A stretch of 64,000 nucleotides of DNA from Candidatus Competibacteraceae bacterium (GTDB lineage: Bacteria > Pseudomonadota > Gammaproteobacteria > Competibacterales > Competibacteraceae): the NCBI GenBank assembly GCA_016699715.1, contig CP065007.1:1984001-2048000 (forward strand), given 5' to 3'. The translations under genes and the position numbers were made by a program. Shown here one piece after another: positions 26,898 to 35,706 of the stretch; position 1 is the first letter of the stretch, and each line of letters opens with the position of its first letter. The notes beneath the pieces were generated by a model that was not told where the DNA came from, did no database searches, and saw only the letters and a list, made by a program, of their open reading frames with translations.

Positions 26898-27473
26898 CTA
26901 CTTTAGTGCGGATAAGATAAAATCAAAACTGGTCAAAGAAACCACTTCGCTTGGGAGAAGCGATTGAATGAGTTCATCCACTTTTTTACGTAGTTCATCT
27001 AGGGTTTTTAAATTGATCCAACACAATTGATCTTTCATTGATTGCCAAACACGCTCAATGGGGTTCACATCGGGACTGTAAGGCGGTTGGAATAATAAGA
27101 CGACATTATCGGGGATTACGAGTTTTTTGGCAGAATGAAAGCGACCGTTATCCAATTGAATTACGTTGAGGCTGTGCGGATAAGTTTTAGAAAATTCATT
27201 CAAAAACCACTGAAAGCAATCAGCATCTAAATGGGAAAATTCTAAAAAGAAGTTTTCGCCACTCAGTGGCTCAATGGCACCATAGAGCCAAAATGATTGA
27301 AAGGTCCATTGAACTGGACCAACTGGCTTAATCCCCAGTGCGGTGATGACCCGCCGGGTGATCGTTTTTAATCCAAAGCGACTTTCATCTTGGCACCAAT
27401 ACCGTAAAGGCCGGACTGCTTCATTTTCAACTTGCTGAAGGATATCAATTAATTCAAGTTGTCGTGGAAGTTT
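26898..27473 (-). CDS. IS630-type transposase, catalytic DDE frame (copy 1)
   Basis: Open frame of about 191 codons from the A run to the stop at 26898, with no good independent start near its beginning. The DDE residues are all present: Asp in WCQDESRFG, Asp in VIQLDNGRFH, Glu in PPYSPDVNPIERVW. The PYSPD-NPIE motif defines the IS630/Tc1-mariner group. Probably made only as a fusion with the N-terminal frame. Confidence 0.85.
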   Translation of the reverse strand, partial: KLPRQLELIDILQQVENEAVRPLRYWCQDESRFGLKTITRRVITALGIKPVGPVQWTFQSFWLYGAIEPLSGENFFLEFSHLDADCFQWFLNEFSKTYPHSLNVIQLDNGRFHSAKKLVIPDNVVLLFQPPYSPDVNPIERVWQSMKDQLCWINLKTLDELRKKVDELIQSLLPSEVVSLTSFDFILSALK

Positions 27474-27958
27474 TTTTTAAAAGAAACCACCGCCTCTTCA
27501 TGGCGATGAACGCTCGTTGGCCGCGCCACTTTAAGTTTTGCTTTGAGTTGATAACGAACGACTTGATGCACTGTTGAATAAGGAATATCGACCTCGTATT
27601 CCTGGAGAAGCCACTGCTGGATTTGTCCGTAACTATGAAATCCATGAGTCGGATCGTCCAGACGGCGCTGGAGTGCCTCTCTCATAGCTTCGGTAATTCT
27701 CGAACGACGGCCGCCATGATAATTCCACTGCAACAGCCCGATTAAGCCTTGGGTACGATATACTTTGAGCCACTTGACAATGACGGATTTCGATCGCCCT
27801 AAATGATCGGCTAACTCTTGTAAAGAATGAAAAATCTCACTTTTAATCCAATATAGAATTTGTAATCGCTCTCGAAACTTGGCGTGAGTTTGTTCATTCA
27901 TTATGCGCTTTAGTTCTTCGGAGGATTCGTGGATTTCGACTTGTAATGAGCGGCTCAT
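27449..27958 (-). CDS. IS630-type transposase, N-terminal frame (copy 1)
   Basis: 169 residues beginning MSRSLQVEIHESSEELKR. Contains the helix-turn-helix DNA-binding part (LQELADHLGRSKSVIVKWLKVYRTQGLIGLLQW, then a second winged-helix region with HGFHSYGQIQQWLLQEY). It leaves the transposase frame at a run of eight A (27471-27478) and ends after NFHDNLN. A -1 slip on this run would join it to the catalytic frame. Confidence 0.85.
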   Translation of the reverse strand: MSRSLQVEIHESSEELKRIMNEQTHAKFRERLQILYWIKSEIFHSLQELADHLGRSKSVIVKWLKVYRTQGLIGLLQWNYHGGRRSRITEAMREALQRRLDDPTHGFHSYGQIQQWLLQEYEVDIPYSTVHQVVRYQLKAKLKVARPTSVHRHEEAVVSFKKNFHDNLN

Positions 27959-28743
27959 GACTGGATCAATAAAAGTAGGTTAAATGAGTATGATAACAAA
28001 ATCTAATCGTAAATGGTATAATCCGGTTTTTCCTGGCGGATCTTCAGCCACTGCGCGCCTTGTTCGTTGCCTGGATGCGCCACCGGAATCACCGTCAACT
28101 CAAACTTGTTCAGCTTGGCCTCCTCTTGCAGGGCGACGATGGGTTCCTTGCCATAGGCGGAGTCGTGGTAGAGAAAAACGATCTTCTTGCCCTCCAGGCT
28201 GCCTTTTTCCTTTTCCTTGATGAAGCGGATGATGGCCGAAGCCTGCATCTGGTAGGTCGTGACCAGCGGGAAGGCATAGGGGAACACCGAACCGTCCACC
28301 GCGTCGGTGCGGCCATAACCCACCATGGCCATGGGAATCTGGTCGGCCACCGTTTTGTCGATCAGGGCATAGGAAATACCGGTGGACATCGGGTGGATCG
28401 GGCCGGTGGATATCTTGGCTTTGTCCTTCATGCGCTCGTAACACTCGATACCCTTGGCATTGTTATATTCGGTTTCGCACTCTTCCCAGACGATTTTGAC
28501 GCCGTTGATGCCATGTTCCTTGAGATTGACGTAGCTGAGATAATCGACGAAACCGCCAAAGAACGACTGGCCATTCGCGCCGTAGGGGCCAATACGATAT
28601 GACACGATGGGAAAAAACTGCTCTTCGGCGGCGAACGCGCCTGATGACAACAGGGCGATGGAAGCGACGATAGTGAGCGCGGACTTGCGATACTTGGACA
28701 TGATGCTGTCTTCTCCAATGTGGTTTTATTTGAAAAACACCCT

Positions 28744-29820
28744 CTAGTGGGGGAATGGCCACAGACGCAATTTCTCCTTGGTGATTTGCCACAAGCGGGC
28801 CAGGCCATGTGGCTCGACGATCAGGAAAAACATGATCAGCGCCCCGAACAGCAGAACCTGGATATGCGAGACCGTTGCGTTGGAGAAGGGCAGACCGAGC
28901 AGGCCGGCCACCCAGGGCAGGGCAATATCGAGGAAAATCGGCAGCAACAGAATAAAGGCGGCGCCGAGGAAGCTGCCCAGGATCGAGCCGACTCCGCCGA
29001 TGATGATCATGAACAGAATGCGGAACGACATATCCAGCGAAAAACCGTCCGGTTCCACCGATCCCAGATAGCAGAAGGCGTAGAGCGCGCCCGCCACCCC
29101 GCAGTAGAACGAACTGACGGCAAAAGCCAGCAGCTTGGTCGGCATCAGGCGGATGCCGATGACCGAAGCGGCCACGTCCATATCGCGCACCGCCATCCAG
29201 GCCCGGCCAGTGGACGAGCGCGCCATATTCTTGGCCGCCAGCGCCATGACCACCACAATGCTCAACACCAGGAGATATTTCTCCCGGGGCGAGGTGAATT
29301 CATGATCGAAAATGATGAGCTTCTGGGCGGAAATCACGCCAGATGAGGAGTGGTTCGAGAACCACGGAAACTTGGTCAAACACCAGACGATGAAAAACTG
29401 CGCCGCCAGTGTCGCCACCGCCAGATAAAACCCCTTGATCCACAAACTCGGCAATCCGAACAGGATGCCGACCCCGGCCGCCGTCAGTCCGGCGCAAACG
29501 AAGCTTGCCAAAATCGGGATGCCGTCGATCCGTAGCTGGAAGTTGTAGGCGGCGTAGGCTCCGACCGCCATGAAAGCCGCCGAGCCCAGGGACAATTGGC
29601 CAGCGTAGCCCGTCAGGATATTCAAACCCAGGGCCGCCAGCGAAAAAATCAGGAAAGGGATGAGAATGGCCGAGAACCAGTATTCGCTGGCGACTCCCGG
29701 AATGACCAGAAAAACCACCGCCAGCAGGATCAGGATGCCCATGCGATCCTGACGGATGGGAAACAGCTGCTGATCGGCGGCATAACTGGTTTTGAATTGG
29801 CCGGCTTCGCGGTAAAGCAT
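28744..29820 (-). CDS. livM: Liv-type ABC transporter permease (LivM-like)
   Basis: 358 residues from the ATG of MLYREAGQFKTSYAADQQ with AAGGAG 9 bp upstream; the open frame upstream is a shadow of livH. Multi-pass membrane protein with LGLNILTGYAGQLSLGSAAFMAVGAYAAY and the cytoplasmic coupling loop GRAWMAVRDMDVAASVIGI that contacts the ATPases. Lies between livH and livK in the same operon. Confidence 0.92.
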   Translation of the reverse strand: MLYREAGQFKTSYAADQQLFPIRQDRMGILILLAVVFLVIPGVASEYWFSAILIPFLIFSLAALGLNILTGYAGQLSLGSAAFMAVGAYAAYNFQLRIDGIPILASFVCAGLTAAGVGILFGLPSLWIKGFYLAVATLAAQFFIVWCLTKFPWFSNHSSSGVISAQKLIIFDHEFTSPREKYLLVLSIVVVMALAAKNMARSSTGRAWMAVRDMDVAASVIGIRLMPTKLLAFAVSSFYCGVAGALYAFCYLGSVEPDGFSLDMSFRILFMIIIGGVGSILGSFLGAAFILLLPIFLDIALPWVAGLLGLPFSNATVSHIQVLLFGALIMFFLIVEPHGLARLWQITKEKLRLWPFPH

Positions 29821-29831
29821 GGGCTTGCTCC

Positions 29832-30746
29832 TTATACCCGGTCGATGTGCTTCTCGCCGAAGAGACCTTCGGGGCGAACCAGCAGGAAAAGCAAGGCGAG
29901 CACGTAGGGGAACCAGCCTTCGATGCCCCCGAAATTGCCACCGAACATCGATTGCATGACCGGCGGCAGGTAAATCTCCGCCAGTTTTTCCGAAGCGCCG
30001 ATGATCAGGCCACCGACGATGGCGCCCGGTACCGAGGTGAAGCCACCGATGATCAATACCGGCAGTGCCTTGAGCGCGGTAAAGGTCAGCGCGAACTGCA
30101 CGCCATTGCGGGCGCCCCACATCAGGCCGGCGACCAGGGCGACGAAACCGGCGATACCCCAGACGATGGCCCAGATATGTTGTAACGGGATGCCGATGGA
30201 CAGCGCCGCCTGATGATCGTCGGCCACCGCCCGCAGGGCCCGGCCAATTCGGGTGTACTGGAAAAACAGCGCCAGCGTCGTCACCAGCAAGGCCGCCACC
30301 CCGGCCGCGACCAGGTCGAACTTGGAAATCACCATGTCCCACGAATCGAGAATGGCCGCGATCGGCTCATCGACGATGCCGAGATCCAGGGCGCGCGGCT
30401 GGCTGCCAAACACGATCGGCGCCAAGCCTTCGATGAAGAACGCCAGACCGATGGTTGCCATGAACAGGGTGATGGGGGGTTGATTCACCAACTTGCGCAA
30501 GACGAATTTTTCGGTGGCGATACCGAACAGCGTCATGATGACGAAGGCGAGGACGATTGCCAGCCACAACGGCGCGCCCTGCTCCATGCAGCCCACCACC
30601 GACAGCGCCGCGAGATACACCATCGCCCCCTGCGCGAAGTTGAAGACACCGGACGCCTTGTAGACCAGCACGAAGCCCAAAGCCACCAGCGCATACATCA
30701 CCCCAGAGAGCAGACCATTGATCAGGACTTCCAGAAAAAATTGCAT
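29832..30746 (-). CDS. livH: Liv-type ABC transporter permease (LivH-like)
   Basis: 304 residues. Membrane permease with LLSGVMYALVALGFVLVYKASGVFNFAQGAM at the start and the coupling loop YTRIGRALRAVADDHQAALSIGI. Starts 13 bp after livG and ends 11 bp before livM, so the genes are co-transcribed. Confidence 0.93.
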   Translation of the reverse strand: MQFFLEVLINGLLSGVMYALVALGFVLVYKASGVFNFAQGAMVYLAALSVVGCMEQGAPLWLAIVLAFVIMTLFGIATEKFVLRKLVNQPPITLFMATIGLAFFIEGLAPIVFGSQPRALDLGIVDEPIAAILDSWDMVISKFDLVAAGVAALLVTTLALFFQYTRIGRALRAVADDHQAALSIGIPLQHIWAIVWGIAGFVALVAGLMWGARNGVQFALTFTALKALPVLIIGGFTSVPGAIVGGLIIGASEKLAEIYLPPVMQSMFGGNFGGIEGWFPYVLALLFLLVRPEGLFGEKHIDRV

Positions 30747-30759
30747 GGTCCCAACCTCC

Positions 30760-31542
30760 TCAGTGACTCACGCCCAGATAGGCGGCGATCACGTCTTCGT
30801 TGTTTTTCACGTCGTCCGGCAGACCGTCGCCGATCTTCTTGCCGTAATCGAGCACCACCACGCGGTCGGAAATATCCATCACCACCCCCATGTCATGCTC
30901 GATCAGGACGATGGTGGTGCCAAACTGATCGTTGACATCGAGAATGAAGCGGCACATGTCCTGCTTTTCCTCGACGTTCATGCCCGCCATCGGCTCGTCC
31001 AGCAGCAGCATGGATGGCTCGGCCGCCAGCGCCCGGCCCAATTCCACCCGCTTTTGCAAGCCGTAGGGCAGACGACCCACCGGAGTTTTGCGGATATGCT
31101 GGATTTCGAGGAAGTCGATGACTTCCTCCACTTTTTTTCGGTGTGCCAGTTCTTCCCGTTTGGCCCGACCCCACCAGAGGGCATGTTCGATGAAGCTGGC
31201 TTTCATCCGGGTGATGCGCCCGGTCATGATATTGTCAAGCACGCTCATGCCCTTGAATAACGCGATGTTCTGGAAGGTACGGGCGATGCCCTGGGTCGCC
31301 GCCCGATGCGGCTCCATCTTCTTGCGCTCCCGGCCATGGAAGATGATGACGCCTTCCTGGGGGTGATAGACCCCGTTGATGACGTTGAGCATGGAGCTCT
31401 TGCCCGCTCCGTTGGGGCCGATAATGGCGCGGATTTCGTGCTCGCGGATATCGAAGGAAATGTCGGTCAGGGCCTGGACTCCGCCGAAGCGCAGCGAAAT
31501 ATTCCTCAGGTCGAGAATGACCTCGCCGATTTTTTTGCTCAT
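30760..31542 (-). CDS. livG: Liv-type ABC transporter ATP-binding protein (LivG-like)
   Basis: 260 residues. Walker A GPNGAGKSSMLN, signature region RLPYGLQKRVELGRAL, Walker B MLLLDEPMAGMN, H-loop VLIEHDMGVV. The degenerate signature PYGLQKR is usual for LivG. It follows the acyl-CoA ligase by 3 bp, tying ligase and transporter together. Confidence 0.93.
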   Translation of the reverse strand: MSKKIGEVILDLRNISLRFGGVQALTDISFDIREHEIRAIIGPNGAGKSSMLNVINGVYHPQEGVIIFHGRERKKMEPHRAATQGIARTFQNIALFKGMSVLDNIMTGRITRMKASFIEHALWWGRAKREELAHRKKVEEVIDFLEIQHIRKTPVGRLPYGLQKRVELGRALAAEPSMLLLDEPMAGMNVEEKQDMCRFILDVNDQFGTTIVLIEHDMGVVMDISDRVVVLDYGKKIGDGLPDDVKNNEDVIAAYLGVSH

Positions 31543-31545
31543 GGT

Positions 31546-33513
31546 CTACGCCGCCTGCTTGGCCACGGGGAAGGTCCTGGCGTCGATGATCCTGAGATCG
31601 GCCGACACCTTGCCGCGTCGGCCATCCTCGAACTTGAGCTCGGTTTCGATGAATTGCGTGGCTTGACCACCGTACAGAGCGTCGATCAGCACCTGGTATT
31701 TCTTCGCGACAAAGTTGCGCCGCACCTTGCGGGTTCGGGTCAGCTCGTCATCATCGGGATCGAGTTCCTTGTGCAGGATGAGGAAGCGATGAATCTGCGA
31801 ATCGGCCACCATGGCATCGTGGGCCAGGGTGGCGTTGACCTCCTCGACGCAAGTCTTGATCAGTTCATGGACCGGCGGCTTGCCGGTCAGGTCGGTGTAG
31901 CCGGAATAGGCGATGCCGCGCCGCTCGGCCCAGTTGCCGACCGCCCCCACGTCGATGTTGATGAACGCGCAAACCTGGTCCCGTTCGTGACCGAAACAAA
32001 CCACTTCCTTGATGTACTGAAAGAACTTGAGTTTGTTTTCGATGTAGTTCGGGGCGAACATGGCGCCGTTGGCCAGCTTACCGACATCCTTGGCGCGGTC
32101 GATGATGTTCAAATGGCCATCGGTGTCGATGAAACCGGCGTCACCGGTCATGAAGTAACCATCGGCATTGATCGACTCGGCGGTGGCGTCAGGCCGCTGG
32201 TAATAGCCCTTGAGCAGCATGGGACCTTTCACCAGCACCTCGCCGTTGTCGGCGATCCTGATCTCCACTCCCGGTGCCGGAGCACCCACGCTACTGGGCT
32301 TGACCTGACCGTCCGGTTGCAGACAAACGTAGGCGCAGGTTTCAGTCTGGCCATAAAGCTGCTTGAGGTTGATGCCGATGGAGCGGTAGAAGCTGAAGAG
32401 TTCCGGCCCGATGGCGGCCCCGGCGGTGTAAGCGACGCGGATGCGACTCAGGCCCAGGACATTGCGCAGCGGGCCGTAAACCAGCAGGGCTCCCAAGCCG
32501 TAAAGCAACCGGTCGCCGAAACCGACGGGTTTACCGTCGAGGATGGCGCTACCGCAACGTTTCGCCACGCCCAGGAAATAGTGGAACAACACCCGCTTGA
32601 TGACGCCGGCATCTTCCATGCGGATCATGACGGAAGTCAGCAGGCTTTCGAATACCCGGGGCGGCGCAAAGTAATAGGTCGGACCGATTTCGCGCAGATC
32701 GCTCATCACCGTGTCGCCGGATTCGGGGCAGTTGATGGTAAAGCCCACCACCAGCGCCTGGGCAAAAGAGAACAGATGGTCGCCGACCCAGGCCATGGGC
32801 AGGTAGGACAGAATGTCGCCAGTGGCTTCCAATTGGTCGATCTGCCTGCCGCCCTGGGCGGAAGCGATGAAAGCGGCATGCGTCTGGCAAACACCCTTGG
32901 GCAAGCCGGTGGTGCCGGAGGTATAGAGCATGACCGAGACATCGTCGGTCCGTCCTTGGGCCACTTCGGCGTCGAGAAAACCCGGATGGTTGCGGTTATG
33001 AATCCGCCCCATCTCCATCAAGGCATGGATGTCGTGGAGGAAAGGCTGATTGTAATGACGCATTCCCCGTGGGTCGTCATAGACAATATGTCCGAGTAGG
33101 GGAACCTGATCCCTGACGTCCAGCAGCTTGTCCACCTGCTCCTGATCCTCGACCGCGGCAAAGCGGATGGCCGCATCCTTGAGGACGAACAGCATTTCAT
33201 CCGCCACCGCATCCTGATAGAACGGCACCGGAACGCCGCCGAGGCATTGGGCGGCGCTCATCATCATATAGAGATGGGGCCGGTTGTCGCCGATGATGGC
33301 CAGGTTGTCGCCACGCTTGAAACCGAGGGCCGCCAGGCCACTGGCCAGGGCGCGCACCCGTTCGGCGACATCGGACCAAGTCCAGGTCTGCCAGATACCG
33401 AGATCTTTCTCACGGATCGCCGGCGCGTCGCCCCGCGTTTGGGCATGATGGAAAAGCAGACGCGGAAAGGTCCCTAACCCCTCCGGTGTCCCGGTAGGCG
33501 CTCCAAAAGACAT
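31546..33513 (-). CDS. AMP-forming acyl-CoA ligase (long-chain/aromatic acid type)
   Basis: 655 residues. The AMP-binding motif YTSGTTGLPKGV (around residue 198), the YGQTE motif and the TGDAGFIDTDGHL region of the ANL superfamily are present; ANL enzymes make acyl-AMP and then acyl-CoA. First gene of an operon with a Liv-type importer, an arrangement known for uptake and activation of aromatic, alicyclic or branched carboxylic acids. With the badI-like cluster convergent to this operon, it is the best candidate to activate that cluster's substrate. Precise acid unknown. Confidence 0.88.
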   Translation of the reverse strand: MSFGAPTGTPEGLGTFPRLLFHHAQTRGDAPAIREKDLGIWQTWTWSDVAERVRALASGLAALGFKRGDNLAIIGDNRPHLYMMMSAAQCLGGVPVPFYQDAVADEMLFVLKDAAIRFAAVEDQEQVDKLLDVRDQVPLLGHIVYDDPRGMRHYNQPFLHDIHALMEMGRIHNRNHPGFLDAEVAQGRTDDVSVMLYTSGTTGLPKGVCQTHAAFIASAQGGRQIDQLEATGDILSYLPMAWVGDHLFSFAQALVVGFTINCPESGDTVMSDLREIGPTYYFAPPRVFESLLTSVMIRMEDAGVIKRVLFHYFLGVAKRCGSAILDGKPVGFGDRLLYGLGALLVYGPLRNVLGLSRIRVAYTAGAAIGPELFSFYRSIGINLKQLYGQTETCAYVCLQPDGQVKPSSVGAPAPGVEIRIADNGEVLVKGPMLLKGYYQRPDATAESINADGYFMTGDAGFIDTDGHLNIIDRAKDVGKLANGAMFAPNYIENKLKFFQYIKEVVCFGHERDQVCAFINIDVGAVGNWAERRGIAYSGYTDLTGKPPVHELIKTCVEEVNATLAHDAMVADSQIHRFLILHKELDPDDDELTRTRKVRRNFVAKKYQVLIDALYGGQATQFIETELKFEDGRRGKVSADLRIIDARTFPVAKQAA

Positions 33514-33561
33514 CGCTCTCCTCCAACCGATTTCCGACTTTCAGGAGTCGGGCTCGGTCAT

Positions 33562-33580
33562 AATAATGATTCTCGTTATT
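33562..33580. promoter_or_regulatory. Fur-box-like palindrome upstream of the ligase-liv operon
   Basis: AATAATGATTCTCGTTATT matches the classical Fur 19-mer at 14 of 19 positions by my hand count and is partly palindromic. It lies about 50 bp upstream of the ligase start, where a promoter is expected. The remaining intergenic bases to 33725 are AT-rich and show no gene. Confidence 0.3.
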
Positions 33581-33725
33581 TACTTTATTGTTGTTTTAGT
33601 TAGCCGGCGCGACGAGAAAAAATCAGCCACTCCGACGTTAAAATTTAAATAAGCTTAGCCTACATAAAGCGGAAGCGCAGGAAGCCCATTAGCTTCGTTC
33701 CATCATCATTGCAAGTTTGCCTCTC

Positions 33726-34340
33726 CTATTTCGCAATACCGCCGACCGCTCGCAAGCAGAAATTCCGAATGGATTCGACCAGGCGTTCCTTGTCGCGAGT
33801 ATTTCTCGTCGTCGGTCCAATGGGACCCACCAGCGCTTCGGTAAAAGCGCCCACGATACAAGCCGCGCTCGCCTCGGGGTCCTGATCGGGTAATTCGCCT
33901 TTCTCGATGCCATCGATCAGGATGGCTTTAAACACATCGCCAAAATTTTTCCGGTATCGGATACGTGCCGTGTCAACTTCGGGATCGACGGGCTCGGCGA
34001 TAAAGGCGTAAGCCAGATTAGGCCCGGTCAAAGCGCGGCGGACGAAACAGGTCACCGCGCTCCCCAATCGTTCGCCAGCCGACCCGGAACCCATGGCGAT
34101 TACGGTCAGGATGTCGATTTCCTGCCCCACCGCGGCACCCAGGACTTCCACGAACAGTTCGGCCTTGGATGGGAAATAGCGATAGATCATTCCCGTGGAA
34201 ACGCCGGCGACCGCCGCGACCGCCGCGATCTGGGCTTCCCGAAATCCTCCTTCGGAAACCAGTTTCCGCGTTGCCACGAGGATCCGATCCCGATTATTGG
34301 CAAGTCTTTCCTCCATCAAGGGCGAGCGTCGGTAAGCCAT
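33726..34340 (-). CDS. TetR family transcriptional regulator
   Basis: 204 residues. The N-terminal helix-turn-helix (RILVATRKLVSEGGFREAQIAAVAAVAGVSTGMIYRYFPSKAELF) is typical, and the C-terminal ligand domain is not assignable. It is divergent from liuA, with a near-perfect palindrome in the shared region, so it likely represses itself and the liu operon and is released by an acyl-CoA. In many bacteria the liu genes are instead controlled by a MerR-type LiuR, so this is a different regulator class. Confidence 0.9.
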   Translation of the reverse strand: MAYRRSPLMEERLANNRDRILVATRKLVSEGGFREAQIAAVAAVAGVSTGMIYRYFPSKAELFVEVLGAAVGQEIDILTVIAMGSGSAGERLGSAVTCFVRRALTGPNLAYAFIAEPVDPEVDTARIRYRKNFGDVFKAILIDGIEKGELPDQDPEASAACIVGAFTEALVGPIGPTTRNTRDKERLVESIRNFCLRAVGGIAK

Positions 34341-34362
34341 AAGATGATTCTAACCTCATTTT

Positions 34363-34378
34363 ATGAATTTGAATTCAT
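34363..34378. promoter_or_regulatory. Putative TetR operator between tetR and liuA
   Basis: ATGAATTTGAATTCAT: two perfect 7-bp arms (ATGAATT / AATTCAT) around TG. It lies 22 bp before the tetR start and about 155 bp before liuA. Size and symmetry fit a TetR-family operator. Confidence 0.5.
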
Positions 34379-34533
34379 TTTTTTGAAAAAGGGAAGTACC
34401 ATACCCTGGAGAGCGCTAAATTTTTATGGCCGCGACCGCGAAAGGAAGGCTTGGGAGCCTGAGTCGCCCACCGAAAACCAGGTACTGAGGGCGCAACAAC
34501 GCCAGCGGGTCTTGAAAGCAATCAGGAGACGAT

Positions 34534-35706
34534 ATGTCATTCCATGGCCTGAATTTCAATCTGGGCGAGACCATCGACATGCTGCGAGATACGGTGAGCG
34601 CCTTCGCCAATAAGGAAATCGCTCCCCGAGCCGCCCAAATCGATCGAGACAATCGGTTTCCCGCCGATTTGTGGACGAAATTCGGCGACCTGGGATTGAT
34701 CGGCATCACCGTCGATGAGCAATACGGCGGTGTCAATATGGGCTACCTCGCCCACATCGTCGTCATGGAAGAACTCTCTCGGGCATCCGCCGCCGTTGGG
34801 TTGTCCTACGGCGCTCACTCCAACCTGTGCGTGAATCAGATTCACCGCAACGGCAGCGCTGAACAGAAAGCCCGCTATCTACCTCAGCTCATTGCCGGTG
34901 AACACATCGGAGCACTGGCCATGTCCGAAGCCAACGCCGGTTCCGACGTGGTGAGCATGAAACTGCGCGCCGACAAGAAAGGCGACCGCTACGTCCTGAA
35001 CGGCGGCAAGATGTGGATCACCAACGGCGGCGACGCCGATACCCTGGTGATCTACGCCAAGACCGACACCAGCGCCGGTCCTCGCGGCATCACCGCTTTT
35101 ATCGTGGAAAAGAGGTTCGCGGGGCTCAGCCACGGCACGCACCTGGACAAGCTGGGCATGCGCGGCTCCAACACCTATCCGCTGTTCTTCGACGATTGCG
35201 AGGTTCCCGAGGAAAACGTGCTGGGCGGCGTGGGTAACGGCGTCAAGGTGCTGATGTCCGGCCTCGACTACGAACGCGCCGTGCTGGCCGGCGGACCGCT
35301 GGGCATCATGGCCGCCTGCATGGACGTGGTGGTTCCCTACTTCCACGACCGCCAGCAATTCGGCGCGCCCATCGGCGAATTCCAGCTCATGCAGGGCAAA
35401 CTGGCCGATCTGTACACGACCTGGCAAGCCTGCCGTGCCTACGTCTACGCCGTGGGTCAGTCCTGCGACCGGGCCGACCATGCCCGTATCCTGCGCAAGG
35501 ACGCCGCCGGCGCCATTCTCTACGCCTCGGAAAAGGCCACCTGGATGGCCGGAGAGGCGATTCAGGCCCTCGGCGGCAACGGCTACATCAACGAATACCC
35601 CGTCGGTCGCCTGTGGCGGGACGCCAAGCTCTACGAAATCGGTGCCGGTACCTCGGAGATCCGCCGGATGCTTATCGGCCGGGAACTGTTCGCCGAGAGT
35701 GCCTGA
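34534..35706 (+). CDS. liuA: Isovaleryl-CoA dehydrogenase
   Basis: 390 residues. FAD enzyme that oxidises isovaleryl-CoA to 3-methylcrotonyl-CoA in leucine degradation. The catalytic Glu is Glu247 in SGLDYERAVLAGGP, the position specific to isovaleryl-CoA dehydrogenases, while the MCAD position (GAGTSEIRR) has Gly. MSEANAGSDVVSMKLRAD and MWITNGGDAD bind FAD and substrate. AGGAGA lies 7 bp before the ATG. It opens the liuABCDE-acetoacetyl-CoA synthetase operon. Confidence 0.95.
   Translation: MSFHGLNFNLGETIDMLRDTVSAFANKEIAPRAAQIDRDNRFPADLWTKFGDLGLIGITVDEQYGGVNMGYLAHIVVMEELSRASAAVGLSYGAHSNLCVNQIHRNGSAEQKARYLPQLIAGEHIGALAMSEANAGSDVVSMKLRADKKGDRYVLNGGKMWITNGGDADTLVIYAKTDTSAGPRGITAFIVEKRFAGLSHGTHLDKLGMRGSNTYPLFFDDCEVPEENVLGGVGNGVKVLMSGLDYERAVLAGGPLGIMAACMDVVVPYFHDRQQFGAPIGEFQLMQGKLADLYTTWQACRAYVYAVGQSCDRADHARILRKDAAGAILYASEKATWMAGEAIQALGGNGYINEYPVGRLWRDAKLYEIGAGTSEIRRMLIGRELFAESA

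Larger units (their letters stand above)
26876..28018 (-). mobile_element. IS630-type insertion sequence, copy 1 (in livK)
   Basis: 1143 bp. Ends are imperfect inverted repeats: TACCGATTACTAATAGATTT at 26876 and, on the other strand from 28018, TACCATTTACGATTAGATTT. Flanked by TAA on the plus strand on both sides (26873-26875 and 28019-28021); TA plus one ambiguous base is the alternative reading. It is much more AT-rich than the neighbourhood. It carries two transposase frames and is almost identical to copy 2 at 50465, differing at least by one base in an A run. Confidence 0.92.
26236..28701 (-). pseudogene. livK: Liv-type substrate-binding protein, interrupted by an IS630-type element
   Basis: The N-terminal half (start 28701) has a signal peptide ending AFA-AE and the periplasmic binding domain (FFPIVSYRIGPYGANG, MVGYGRTDAVDGSVFPYAF). 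It stops at the IS (KPDY then TIYD-stop). The C-terminal half continues after the IS as YVIFWGWGVMNQTAIKAAQK to the stop at 26236. Removing the 1143-bp IS plus one 3-bp duplication leaves exactly 440 codons in frame (439 residues), the expected size, so the insertion is recent and otherwise clean. Without this protein the importer should lack its receptor unless another binding protein serves it. Confidence 0.93.

Noticed and set aside
31306..33099. 597-codon plus-strand frame opposite the acyl-CoA ligase
   Set aside because: Antisense shadow of a clear ANL ligase.
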